Source of the DNA: Rheinheimera pacifica
Lineage (GTDB): Bacteria > Pseudomonadota > Gammaproteobacteria > Enterobacterales > Alteromonadaceae
DNA: 64,000 nt
Assembly (NCBI RefSeq): GCF_900108485.1
Contig: NZ_FNXF01000002.1
Span: 186,001 to 250,000 of the forward strand
Direction: 5' to 3'
This document shows, piece by piece, positions 37,027-45,458 of the stretch. The number at the start of each line of letters is the position of its first letter. Position 1 is the first letter of the stretch. The position numbers were made by a program, and so were the translations under genes. The notes below the pieces were generated by a model, which saw only the letters and a list, made by a program, of their open reading frames with translations, had not been told where the DNA came from and did not search any database.

Positions 37027-37713
37027 ATGGAACTTTATTTAACGTCCTGGGCGGTATGGATGCCACCGTCAGCAATGACACAACAGGATACACCTGATGT
37101 CAGCTTGCCTGCTTTAACTGCAGTACCCGCAATGACAAGGCGCCGCTTAAGCAAGTTGACGAAACTTGCCTTTGAGGTTGCGCTAAATACCGTTGTAACC
37201 GGACAACAGATCAGCACCATTTTTACGTCGCGTCATGGCGATTTGCATAAAACGCTGGGCTTACTGCAACAGCTGGCAGAGCGTGATGATATTTCACCAT
37301 CTCAGTTTGCGCTGTCGGTGCACAACGCCATCAGCGGGCAATTTAGTATTTTCAGCCAGAATTATGCTGACAGCAACGCAATTGCCGCCGGAGCTGACAG
37401 TTTACACTATGCGTTGTTAGAAGCTGCAGCACGTTTTAGCAGCGAACCGCAATTACAGCAGTTGCTGGTAGTGTATGCCGATGAACCGGTACCTGCCCCT
37501 TACCAAACATTCTGCAAAGATCCGTCCATACCTATAGCACTGGCGTTGCTGCTGGGACGAGATGGCGACAAACTGTTATTTGAAATGCAGCCTGACGCTG
37601 CAAGTACCGCATCGGATGATCATGCGCTGCAACTATTACCCCTGTTACAGGGTGACGTAACGCAACTGAGTATCGCCGGGCATCAACGCCACTGGTTATG
37701 GCAGCGGGCTTGA
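37027..37713 (+). CDS. apeC: Aryl polyene chain-length factor (KS-like ApeC)
   Basis: A shortened ketosynthase-like protein of 228 residues. The thiolase-type N-terminal half is recognisable (MELYLTSWAVWMPPSAM, RRLSKLTKLAFEVAL, SSFALSVHNAI-type helix, NAIAAGADSLHYALLEAA), but the region where KS enzymes have the Cys nucleophile reads FSQNYADSNAIA, without Cys. In studied aryl polyene systems such a protein forms a heterodimer with the active KS and sets the number of extension cycles. It is the first gene of the operon; the partner is likely the KS at 49505-50689. Confidence 0.82.
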   Translation: MELYLTSWAVWMPPSAMTQQDTPDVSLPALTAVPAMTRRRLSKLTKLAFEVALNTVVTGQQISTIFTSRHGDLHKTLGLLQQLAERDDISPSQFALSVHNAISGQFSIFSQNYADSNAIAAGADSLHYALLEAAARFSSEPQLQQLLVVYADEPVPAPYQTFCKDPSIPIALALLLGRDGDKLLFEMQPDAASTASDDHALQLLPLLQGDVTQLSIAGHQRHWLWQRA

Positions 37714-37715
37714 TA

Positions 37716-38477
37716 ATGCAAAAACTGAATCATGCTTATCGCGTTCTGGCGACCGGATTGTGTTTTGTCTGTTTTGGTATCGGCGCCCTGATGCTGTCTG
37801 TGCTGGTTTTTCCATTACAGCGCCTGTTTATTTTTGATCTGCAGCAGCGCAAACGGGTAGCCCGGCGCACGGTGCATAGTGCTTTCAGCTTTTTTATCAG
37901 CCTGATACGCTTCTTTCGGGTATTTAATTTTAACTTTACTGCCAGCGAGCAGCTGCGCCAGTGCAAAGGTAAAATTATTATTGCTAATCACCCCTGCCTG
38001 ATCGATGTGGTCGCCCTGATAGCAATGACTCCTAATGCCGATTGTGTGGTGAAAGCGCAGCTGTTTCGTAATCCTTTTATTCGGGGGGTGATCCGCTGTA
38101 CCGGCTATATCAGCAACTCAGATCCGGATCAGTTGCTGGATGACTGTGCAGCGTCATTGCAGCAGGGTAATAATCTGATTATTTTCCCGGAAGGTACCCG
38201 CAGCACGCCTGGCCAGCGTTTACAGTTTCAGCGGGGCGCCGCCAATATTGCGTTACGCTCAGGCAGTGATTATCTGGCATTACATATTTGCTGTCAGCCA
38301 AGTACACTGACAAAACAGGAGCAGTGGTACAACGTACCCAGCACCAAACCAACACTGGCAATCCATTTTTTAAGACCGATTCATATTGATGAATACCGGG
38401 CTTTGTCGTCCCCTTCGTTAGCTGCCCGCCAGCTGACAAGGGATTTACACGCTTATTATCAGCAGGTACTTAGCTAA
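37716..38477 (+). CDS. 1-acyl-glycerol-3-phosphate-type acyltransferase of the APE cluster
   Basis: PlsC-family membrane-bound acyltransferase (about 253 residues). It has an N-terminal hydrophobic helix (YRVLATGLCFVCFGIGALML), motif I NHPCLIDV (HX4D) and motif III FPEGTRSTPGQ. In aryl polyene clusters this gene (apeD position) is thought to build the lipid that anchors the pigment. The ATG at 37716 follows the previous stop by two bases; an ATG at 37698 in frame overlaps the chain-length factor. Confidence 0.88.
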   Translation: MQKLNHAYRVLATGLCFVCFGIGALMLSVLVFPLQRLFIFDLQQRKRVARRTVHSAFSFFISLIRFFRVFNFNFTASEQLRQCKGKIIIANHPCLIDVVALIAMTPNADCVVKAQLFRNPFIRGVIRCTGYISNSDPDQLLDDCAASLQQGNNLIIFPEGTRSTPGQRLQFQRGAANIALRSGSDYLALHICCQPSTLTKQEQWYNVPSTKPTLAIHFLRPIHIDEYRALSSPSLAARQLTRDLHAYYQQVLS

Positions 38478-38478
38478 G

Positions 38479-38733
38479 ATGGACACGTTAAAACAAGAAC
38501 TAAAACTACTTATTATTAATACCTTGGAATTAGAAGATATTACCCCGGATGATATTGATGACCACGCGCCACTCTTTGTAGAAGGTCTAGGCCTGGACTC
38601 TATTGATGCTCTGGAACTGGGGCAGGCATTAAAGAAAAAATACAACATAAAACCTGACGCTAACTCAGAGCAAAATAAGCAGCATTTCGCCAGCCTGCAC
38701 AATCTGGCGCTTTATGTGCAGCAACAACAGTAG
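38479..38733 (+). CDS. apeE: Acyl carrier protein 1 of the APE cluster
   Basis: Carrier protein of 84 residues with the phosphopantetheine site Ser41 in GLGLDSIDALELG. Acidic helices flank it. It begins 1 base after the acyltransferase stop. Aryl polyene systems have two carriers, one probably dedicated to the starter or to product transfer; which is which cannot be told from sequence. Confidence 0.9.
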   Translation: MDTLKQELKLLIINTLELEDITPDDIDDHAPLFVEGLGLDSIDALELGQALKKKYNIKPDANSEQNKQHFASLHNLALYVQQQQ

Positions 38734-38749
38734 TAAATGGAGCTTCGCC

Positions 38750-38998
38750 ATGAAAACCAAACAAGATGTATATAACGTTCTGCAACAACTGATGATAAAA
38801 GAGTTTGAACTGGACGCAGAACAAATTCAGTTGGATGCCAACCTGTACGAAGATTTAGATCTAGACAGTATTGATGCTGTGGATCTGGTCGTGAAACTGC
38901 GTGAGCTGACAGGCAAAAAAATTGAGCCTGATGCCTTTAAGGCAGTGCGTACCGTTGGTAATGTGGTAGATCAAGTTTACGCGTTGATCGAGGACTGA
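38750..38998 (+). CDS. apeF: Acyl carrier protein 2 of the APE cluster
   Basis: Second carrier protein, 82 residues, with Ser40 in DLDLDSIDAVDLV. The start at the ATG at 38750 is chosen because GGAG lies 7 bases upstream; an earlier in-frame start overlaps carrier 1. It shares its last base with the next gene (TGATG). Confidence 0.9.
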   Translation: MKTKQDVYNVLQQLMIKEFELDAEQIQLDANLYEDLDLDSIDAVDLVVKLRELTGKKIEPDAFKAVRTVGNVVDQVYALIED

Positions 38999-39552
38999 TG
39001 CAAGCCAGGACACCACTAAAAGCGGGCTTACAACTAGCGTTTTTGCTGTATCCTTTTTATGTTTGGTGGGCAGTCAGTAACTGGCATCCGGCCTTGGCGG
39101 TACTGCCGGTAATGTTACTGGCGGTAGCTAAAGCACTAACCAGCCACAGCGATACCTCACAGCGTTGGTTTTTTCTGCTCAGTGCCGTGTTGCTGTTGGC
39201 CGCCAGCCTGCTGGGTAAAGCCGAACAAGCGATGTTGTATTATCCGGTATGGATGAATGCCGGTATGCTGCTGCTGTTTGGCTGGTCGTTATGTTATCCG
39301 CCAACGGTGGTGGAGCGCCTCGCCCGCTTAATGGAAGGTGGGCTGGATGCCAAAGGCGTGCGTTATACCCGCAATGTTACTATGGTGTGGTGTGTATTTT
39401 TTATCTTAAACGGCAGCGTCGCAACCTTTACTGCCTGGTGGGGTAACTGGAACTTATGGGTGTTATACAACGGCTTTATTGCCTATGTGCTAATGGGTTT
39501 ACTAATGCTGATTGAATGGCTGGTGCGTCGTCGTGTTAAAACAGCTCGCTAA
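38998..39552 (+). CDS. APE-cluster integral membrane protein (COG4648 type)
   Basis: 184 residues with about five or six membrane helices (LQLAFLLYPFYVWWAVSN, LAVLPVMLLAVAKAL, FFLLSAVLLLAASLL, NAGMLLLFGWSLCY, MVWCVFFILNGSVATF, FIAYVLMGLLMLIEWLV). It has no catalytic motif that I recognise. It recurs in aryl polyene clusters between the carriers and the ligase (apeG position); the role is unknown. Confidence 0.8.
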   Translation: MQARTPLKAGLQLAFLLYPFYVWWAVSNWHPALAVLPVMLLAVAKALTSHSDTSQRWFFLLSAVLLLAASLLGKAEQAMLYYPVWMNAGMLLLFGWSLCYPPTVVERLARLMEGGLDAKGVRYTRNVTMVWCVFFILNGSVATFTAWWGNWNLWVLYNGFIAYVLMGLLMLIEWLVRRRVKTAR

Positions 39553-40873
39553 ACACTGGCAGTTAAGCTGGTCTTATCCGGCACAAGCGATAATACTGGA
39601 TGACCACCACCACCTGAGTTACCAGCAATGGCACGCTATGCTGCCAGCTGCCGTGCAGTATGCCGGCTCTCAGCCAGGCGATACAGTGTTGTTATATCAG
39701 CCAGACAGCCTGTGTTTTAGCTTGTGGTTTGTTGCGCTGGCCATGCTGGGTAAACATATAGTGCTGGCACCGGACAACCAGCCCCATACCACACACATGG
39801 TGTTGCAGCACTGCGACTGGCAGGTACCCGCACAACTGCAGCCTGTTAGTGTTGCTCAGGCAAATATTCCTTTGCAGCTGTTGCTCAGTAAAGAATGCCG
39901 CATCAGTTTTTTTACCTCAGGTTCTAGCGGCCAGCCAAAATTGATTAGCAAACGGTTGTGTCAGTTGCTGCTCGAAGTACAAACGTTGGAGCAGCAGTTT
40001 GGCAACCAACTGGATGCCAATACCCTGTTTGCCGCCACTGTATCGCAGCAGCATATTTACGGCCTGCTGTTCCGCTTGTTGTGGCCCCTGTGTAATAATC
40101 GGCCATTGTATCGCCAGCAGCTCAGTTTCTTTGAACAATGGCAGGCATTGTTGCAGCAAAATAAAGTAGTGCTGGTTGCCAGCCCGGCGCACCTGGCTCG
40201 TTTTGATGACATTGCCAAAATTTCGCCGCTGCAACAACAAGTTAGCCGCATTTTCAGCTCTGGCGGCCCCTTGCCTGCGCCGGTGCCGGTGTTGTATCAG
40301 CAGGCAGTGGGGCAAGCGCCAACAGAAGTATTTGGCAGCACTGAAACCGGTGGCATTGCCTTTCGTCAGCGTAACCGGCCTGATGTACCCTGGCAGGCAT
40401 TTACCGGTGTAACCTTAGCCACTGATGCACAGCAGGCATTGCAGGTCATGTCGCCTCATCTTGAGAACAATGCTTTTTTCCAAACCCAGGATCAGGTGCA
40501 GCTGATAACAAACCAACAGTTTCACCTGTTGGGCCGGTTGGATCGTATTGTTAAACTGGCAGAAAAACGCTTGGCCCTGCCAGAGCTGGAGCAATTTTGC
40601 TGTAGTTCTGAGCTGGTAACAGAGGCTGCAGCAGTTATGTTGGCTACGCCCAAAGCACAGCTGGCACTGGTAGCTGTGTTATCTGCAACTGGCACAATAA
40701 TATTACGTGATAACGGCAAGCTTGCGGTGAATAACCTGTTGAAACAGCATCTGCTGCAGCGCTTTGAACCCGTTTTACTACCAAAACGTTTTCGTTATTT
40801 AACCGCATTACCTTACAATCAGCAGGGAAAATTACCGCAGTCACTGCTGGAGGCTCTGTTTACTGATGACTAA
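39533..40873 (+). CDS. apeH: Acyl-AMP ligase activating the aryl starter
   Basis: Adenylate-forming enzyme (446 residues from a GTG at 39533; a TTG at 39512 is also possible). Core motifs are FFTSGSSGQPKLISK (phosphate loop), EVFGSTETGGIAFRQ, LGRLDRIVKLAEKRL and a C-terminal Lys in NQQGKLPQ. It is expected to adenylate an aryl carboxylate such as 4-hydroxybenzoate or coumarate and load it onto a carrier protein. The start overlaps the membrane-protein gene and the end overlaps the dehydratase. Confidence 0.87.
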   Translation: MLKQLAKHWQLSWSYPAQAIILDDHHHLSYQQWHAMLPAAVQYAGSQPGDTVLLYQPDSLCFSLWFVALAMLGKHIVLAPDNQPHTTHMVLQHCDWQVPAQLQPVSVAQANIPLQLLLSKECRISFFTSGSSGQPKLISKRLCQLLLEVQTLEQQFGNQLDANTLFAATVSQQHIYGLLFRLLWPLCNNRPLYRQQLSFFEQWQALLQQNKVVLVASPAHLARFDDIAKISPLQQQVSRIFSSGGPLPAPVPVLYQQAVGQAPTEVFGSTETGGIAFRQRNRPDVPWQAFTGVTLATDAQQALQVMSPHLENNAFFQTQDQVQLITNQQFHLLGRLDRIVKLAEKRLALPELEQFCCSSELVTEAAAVMLATPKAQLALVAVLSATGTIILRDNGKLAVNNLLKQHLLQRFEPVLLPKRFRYLTALPYNQQGKLPQSLLEALFTDD

Positions 40874-41222
40874 GTTATTTCCACTGCTTCAGCTGCAAAG
40901 CCAAAACGCACAGCGCGTTGAGCTGCAACTGCATATCAGTGCCGATATTCATTATTTTGCCGGCCATTTTCCGCAGGCACCGGTGCTGGCAGGGGTAACC
41001 CAGCTGCATTGGGTAGTACACTACAGCAAACAATATTTTGCCGGTTTACATGAAGTAATATCGGTAGAAGTGCTGAAGTTTCAGTTGATGATTCGCCCAG
41101 AGGATGTCCTTACATTACAACTGGAACTCAGCAACAGCAACACCACCTTATTTACTTACCTTAAAGATGGACAAAAAGTAGCGTCTGGCCGGTTAAAATG
41201 GAGCCTGCAACCAGATGCATAA
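40866..41222 (+). CDS. apeI: 3-hydroxyacyl-ACP dehydratase (ApeI-like hotdog protein)
   Basis: FabZ/FabA-type single hotdog domain of 118 residues with the catalytic His in YFAGHFPQAPVLAGVTQLHW. It removes water after each ketoreduction to give the conjugated double bonds. Short overlaps join it to the ligase and the glycosyltransferase. A second dehydratase lies at 50686-51138. Confidence 0.85.
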   Translation: MTKLFPLLQLQSQNAQRVELQLHISADIHYFAGHFPQAPVLAGVTQLHWVVHYSKQYFAGLHEVISVEVLKFQLMIRPEDVLTLQLELSNSNTTLFTYLKDGQKVASGRLKWSLQPDA

Positions 41223-41952
41223 CTGCTTTGTCATCCCTATTTATAATCATCACGACACCATAGCAACTACAGTAGAGGCGTTGCTGCCATATCAACTGCC
41301 CATTATCATTGCTGATGATGGTTCCGACAGTCAGACTAAACAGGCACTGCAACAACTGGGCAGCCGTTACACGTTGGTTGATATCGTTACACTGGCCCGG
41401 AATGGCGGCAAAGGTGCTGCAGTTAGTGCAGCGCTGCGCCGTGCCGCCGCGCGTAGCTTCAGCCACGCTTTACAAATCGACGCGGATGCCCAGCATGATG
41501 TCAACGACATTCCGGCGTTCTGGCAACTGGCGGCGCAACACCCGGATGACCTGATTAGCGGCGCCCCTTTGTATGACGAATATATGCCCCGCAGCCGCCG
41601 TATTGGCCGCCACATTACGCACTTTTGGGTTAATATCGAAACCCTGTCACGCGATATCCGTGATTCCATGCTGGGCTACCGGGTGTACCCGGTCGCTGCT
41701 AGCATCAGGCTGATTGATCAGGTGCAGCTGGGCCAGCGCATGGACTTTGATATTGAAATTATGGTGCGGTTGTACTGGCAAGGCATTAAAGTGCGCTTTA
41801 TTCCAACCCGGGTAATTTATCCGCAGGGGGGCCGCTCTCATTTTAGCCTGTTACAGGATAACTGGCTGATCAGCAAAATGCATACAAAACTGTTTTTTGG
41901 CATGTTATGGCGGATGCCCTTATTGCTAAAACGCAAATGGACCCACGGATGA
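41215..41952 (+). CDS. Family 2 glycosyltransferase of the APE cluster
   Basis: GT2 fold (245 residues): VIPIYNHHDTIATTVEALL, IIADDGSDSQT, NGGKGAAVSAALR and DXD-type LQIDADAQHD. Later MLGYRVYPV and a C-terminal amphipathic stretch suggest membrane association. It probably adds the sugar that joins the aryl polyene to its lipid. It overlaps the next acyltransferase gene by 4 bases. Confidence 0.88.
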   Translation: MHNCFVIPIYNHHDTIATTVEALLPYQLPIIIADDGSDSQTKQALQQLGSRYTLVDIVTLARNGGKGAAVSAALRRAAARSFSHALQIDADAQHDVNDIPAFWQLAAQHPDDLISGAPLYDEYMPRSRRIGRHITHFWVNIETLSRDIRDSMLGYRVYPVAASIRLIDQVQLGQRMDFDIEIMVRLYWQGIKVRFIPTRVIYPQGGRSHFSLLQDNWLISKMHTKLFFGMLWRMPLLLKRKWTHG

Positions 41953-42941
41953 CACCTTCTGATAACAGCGGCATACACTGGGCTAAAAAGCAGGAAAATG
42001 GCAGCTACTATGCCATTAGGTTACTGCTTACCCTGTATCGTTATGGTGGCAAATGGTTGATTCTGTTGGTACTAGTGCCGGTGCTGGCATATTTTTTTAT
42101 TAAAGACGCTACTGCACGGCGCTCATCGCTTGGTTATCTGCAGCGGCTGCACAGCTACAAAGGCCAGCACAGCCCTTTTACCGCGATGCCGGGTTATTTG
42201 CAGGCATACCAACATTTCTGGCAATTTGCCATGGCTGCACTGGCAAAAATTGATGCCTGGCTTGGGCGGTTAAATACAACACCTGTGCAGTATGGCGGCA
42301 GCATCAGTTTTGAACAGATTATGCAGTCTAACAAAGGTGCAGTGCTGATAGGTAGCCATTTGGGTAATCTGGAAGTGTGCCGGGCTTTGGTGCGCAGCAA
42401 ATACCCGGTGCGGATTAACGTATTAGCACACACCCGGCATACTGCAGCGTTTAACCGTATTTTGAAAGAGAGTAACAGCGAAGTTGACCTGCATCTGATT
42501 GAAGTTACACAGCTAACACCAGCTGTCAGCGCTATGCTGACCGATTGTATTGATAATGGTGAGCTAGTGGTCATTGTAGGCGACCGCATTTCAGCGCAAG
42601 CACCTGAGCGTGCGGTATGGGCCAACTTTCTTGGCAAACCAGCGCCTTTTGCTATTGGCCCCTGGGTGCTGGCCAGTCTGCTGCAATGCCCGGTGTATCT
42701 GATGTTTTGTCTTAAAGAAGCCCGTAGCTACAACCTGATGTTTGAACCCTTTGCTGAGCAGATCGTGCTGCCGCGCAAAACCCGGCAGCAGGCACTTACA
42801 AACATCGTGACACAATATGCGCAGCAACTGGAACAAGTTGCTTGCCGTTACCCTATGCAATGGTTTAATTTTTATGACTTCTGGCAATTGCCCGCAGCCA
42901 AACAACAAAAGGAAAGCCCCGGTGACAATAGCAGTAACTGA
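41949..42941 (+). CDS. Lipid A-type (LpxL/HtrB family) acyltransferase of the APE cluster
   Basis: 330-residue LPLAT-family protein with a membrane helix near 36-56 (WLILLVLVPVLAYFF) and the HX4E motif in SHLGNLEVC. The GDRISAQAPERAVWANFLGKPAPFAIGPW segment (quoted as landmark GDRISAQ) is typical. Start at the ATG at 41949 gives an ATGA overlap with the glycosyltransferase; earlier ATGs lie inside it. In some other APE clusters glycosyltransferase and acyltransferase are, as I recall, one fused protein; here they are separate genes. Confidence 0.85.
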   Translation: MTPSDNSGIHWAKKQENGSYYAIRLLLTLYRYGGKWLILLVLVPVLAYFFIKDATARRSSLGYLQRLHSYKGQHSPFTAMPGYLQAYQHFWQFAMAALAKIDAWLGRLNTTPVQYGGSISFEQIMQSNKGAVLIGSHLGNLEVCRALVRSKYPVRINVLAHTRHTAAFNRILKESNSEVDLHLIEVTQLTPAVSAMLTDCIDNGELVVIVGDRISAQAPERAVWANFLGKPAPFAIGPWVLASLLQCPVYLMFCLKEARSYNLMFEPFAEQIVLPRKTRQQALTNIVTQYAQQLEQVACRYPMQWFNFYDFWQLPAAKQQKESPGDNSSN

Positions 42942-44511
42942 CCCCGGCACAGCACAACCTATCGCCAGCGAGGATCCTGTCTGCTTTGGCCAGGGCCGGA
43001 TCAGCATAGAGCAAATAACAGCCATTGCACGCCAGCAACATGCGGTTAGCCTTAGCCAACAGCCGTCATTTGTGCGCCGCATTAATGCCGGCGTGGCCTT
43101 TTTAGATAAACTGTTGCAGGAAGACGGCGTGATTTACGGCGTAACCACTGGTTACGGCGACAGCGTTACCGTTAAAGTGCCACTGGAGCAGGTATACGAG
43201 CTGCCGGTGCATCTGATCCGCTTTCATGGCTGCGGCCTGGGCGATTATTTCAGTGTTGAAGAAGGCCGCGCTATTCTGGCCACCCGCTTGTGTTCGCTGA
43301 CACAAGGTTATTCCGGCGTCAGCTTTGAGCTGCTACACCAGTTAACTGCTTATCTGAACCTGAATATAGTGCCGCGCATTCCGCAGGAAGGCAGTGTCGG
43401 CGCCAGCGGCGATTTAACCCCGCTGTCTTATGTTGCTGCCTGCCTGATTGGCGAGCGGGATGTATATTATGGCGATGACATACGCCCGGTAGCAGACGTA
43501 TTGCCGCTGCATCAGCTGCAACCACTCCGGCTGCGCCCCAAAGAAGGCCTGGCCATTATGAACGGCACGGCGGTGATGACGGCACTGGCGTGCCTGGCCT
43601 ATCAGCGCGCAGAATATCTTACCCGCCTATCCAGCCGTATTACTGCACTGGCCAGCCTGGCGCTGCAGGGCAACAGCCACCACTTTGATGATATTTTATT
43701 CAGTGTAAAACCGCATCAGGGGCAGAATCAGGTAGCGGCCTGGATCCGAGCAGACTTAAATCACGTTGAGCATCCGCGCAATTCAGACCGGCTGCAAGAC
43801 CGGTATTCTATCCGCTGTGCACCGCATATTATTGGTGTATTGCGCGATGCGCTGCCGTGGTTTAAACAAACCATAGAGAACGAACTTAACAGCGCCAATG
43901 ACAACCCTATTATCGACGGCATTGGTGAGCATGTGTTGCATGGCGGCCATTTTTACGGCGGCCATATCGCTATGGTAATGGATACAATGAAAACCGCGGT
44001 CGCCAATCTGGCCGATTTGCACGACCGGCAAATGGCACTGCTGATGGACACTAAGTTCAACCACGGCCTGCCAGCGAACTTATCTGCCGCAACACCAGAG
44101 CGGCGCTATATTAATCACGGCTTTAAAGCGGTACAAATTGGTTGCAGCGCCTGGACAGCAGAAGCGTTAAAACTGACCATGCCGGCCAGTGTGTTTTCGC
44201 GTTCAACCGAGTGCCATAATCAGGACAAAGTTAGCATGGGTACCATTGCCGCCCGTGATTGCCTGCGGGTATTACAGCTGACAGAGCAGGTAATGGCAGC
44301 ATCATTGCTGGCCGTACAACAAGCGGTGCAGCTACGTATTGCTCAGGGTGAATTATGCTTTAATAGCCTGAACAGCAATATTCAGCACATGTTGCAACAA
44401 CTGCAGCAGCAACATCCGTTAGTTGCAGAAGACAGACCGCTAGAGTACAACCTGCGGCAATTAGTCAGCCAGCTGCAACAGCAGCACTGGCCTTTATATC
44501 AGGACACCTGA
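42922..44511 (+). CDS. MIO-type aromatic amino-acid ammonia-lyase
   Basis: Member of the histidine/phenylalanine/tyrosine ammonia-lyase family, 529 residues from a GTG at 42922 that has AGGAAA upstream. The self-made MIO cofactor comes from Ala161-Ser162-Gly163 in GSVGASGDLTPL; the catalytic Tyr72 is in IYGVTTGYGDS. The substrate pocket pair before GCGLG is Phe101-His102, unlike Ser-His of histidine ammonia-lyase or His-Leu of Rhodobacter tyrosine ammonia-lyase. There are no hut genes here. Its place inside the operon suggests it makes a cinnamate or coumarate starter for the polyene; substrate is inferred, not shown. Confidence 0.85.
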   Translation: MTIAVTDPGTAQPIASEDPVCFGQGRISIEQITAIARQQHAVSLSQQPSFVRRINAGVAFLDKLLQEDGVIYGVTTGYGDSVTVKVPLEQVYELPVHLIRFHGCGLGDYFSVEEGRAILATRLCSLTQGYSGVSFELLHQLTAYLNLNIVPRIPQEGSVGASGDLTPLSYVAACLIGERDVYYGDDIRPVADVLPLHQLQPLRLRPKEGLAIMNGTAVMTALACLAYQRAEYLTRLSSRITALASLALQGNSHHFDDILFSVKPHQGQNQVAAWIRADLNHVEHPRNSDRLQDRYSIRCAPHIIGVLRDALPWFKQTIENELNSANDNPIIDGIGEHVLHGGHFYGGHIAMVMDTMKTAVANLADLHDRQMALLMDTKFNHGLPANLSAATPERRYINHGFKAVQIGCSAWTAEALKLTMPASVFSRSTECHNQDKVSMGTIAARDCLRVLQLTEQVMAASLLAVQQAVQLRIAQGELCFNSLNSNIQHMLQQLQQQHPLVAEDRPLEYNLRQLVSQLQQQHWPLYQDT

Positions 44512-44512
44512 C

Positions 44513-44923
44513 ATGAAAACGGCAGAAGTGATCATTGATGTGCCATTTTTCGACGTTGATGCCATGCAGGTGGTGTGGCACGGCCATTATGTAAAATATC
44601 TGGAAGTAGCACGCTGTGAACTGCTACGCAGCTTTAATTACGATTATCCGCAGATGTCTGAATCCGGCTATATGTGGCCTATTGTCGATTTAGCCGTAAA
44701 ATATGTGGGCTCTGCCCGTTTTGCCAGAAAAATCAAGATAGTAGCAACACTGAAAGAATGGGAAAACCGGTTAAAAATCAGCTATCTGATCACCGACCTC
44801 GAAACCGGTAAAAAACTGACTAAAGCCAGTACTACTCAGGTGGCCATTGATATCAGCACTCAGCAGATGTGCTTTGAGTCGCCATCGGTCTTGTTTGAAA
44901 AACTCGGATACCCAAAACCATGA
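44513..44923 (+). CDS. apeK: Hotdog thioesterase (4HBT type) of the APE cluster
   Basis: 136-residue acyl thioesterase of the 4-hydroxybenzoyl-CoA thioesterase fold. The catalytic Asp is in FFDVDAMQVVWHGHYVKYLE. It probably releases acyl chains or edits stalled carriers. It begins one base after the lyase stop and overlaps the LolA-like gene by 4 bases. Confidence 0.87.
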   Translation: MKTAEVIIDVPFFDVDAMQVVWHGHYVKYLEVARCELLRSFNYDYPQMSESGYMWPIVDLAVKYVGSARFARKIKIVATLKEWENRLKISYLITDLETGKKLTKASTTQVAIDISTQQMCFESPSVLFEKLGYPKP

Positions 44924-45456
44924 ACCGGTTTATTGCTTTGGTGCTACTGCTGATCGTGTTGCTGCCACCTGTTGTAGTGGCAGATCAGGCGGCTTCTCTG
45001 TTACGGTTTGCGCCATTGCAGGGGCAACTGGACTTTGTCCAGTTGAAAACAGTACAGGGTTTACCGGTACCATTGCGTAGTAGTGGTTATTTGCAGATCA
45101 GTGCCGACAAGCTGCTGTGGCATACCACAGCACCGGTAGATAGCAAATTGCTGATAAGCCCGGCGGGTGTCAGCCAGTGGCAGCAGCAACAATATGTTGC
45201 CGTTGCAGGCAGTGAATTTGTCGGCCAGTTACTGCTGGCAGTACTGCAGCAACAGCAGGACTTTATTCTGGCACATTTTCAGCTGGAGACGAGGCAAAAT
45301 AACTGCCTGCTATTACAGCCGGTACAACCTCCGTTGAGCCAGCTGTTCAGCCAGATTGAACTGTGTGGGCAACACACTCTGGAACAGCTGACCCTAACTG
45401 AGCTGAATGGTAACCATACTGATATCAGCCTGCAACCTGTGCCAGGCACGCCCTAG
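44920..45456 (+). CDS. LolA-like periplasmic carrier protein
   Basis: 178 residues with a signal peptide (MNRFIALVLLLIVLLPPVVVA) and a LolA-like beta-sheet domain (GQLDFVQLKTVQGLPVPLRSSGYLQIS, LWHTTAPVDSKLLISPAGV). In aryl polyene clusters (apeL position) this gene is proposed to shuttle the lipidated pigment across the periplasm. It lies directly before the MMPL exporter gene. Confidence 0.85.
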   Translation: MNRFIALVLLLIVLLPPVVVADQAASLLRFAPLQGQLDFVQLKTVQGLPVPLRSSGYLQISADKLLWHTTAPVDSKLLISPAGVSQWQQQQYVAVAGSEFVGQLLLAVLQQQQDFILAHFQLETRQNNCLLLQPVQPPLSQLFSQIELCGQHTLEQLTLTELNGNHTDISLQPVPGTP

Positions 45457-45458
45457 CT

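Noticed and set aside
39917-40315. 132-codon minus-strand frame inside the acyl-AMP ligase gene
   Set aside because: Antisense shadow of a well supported coding region with adenylation motifs; no motif of its own.
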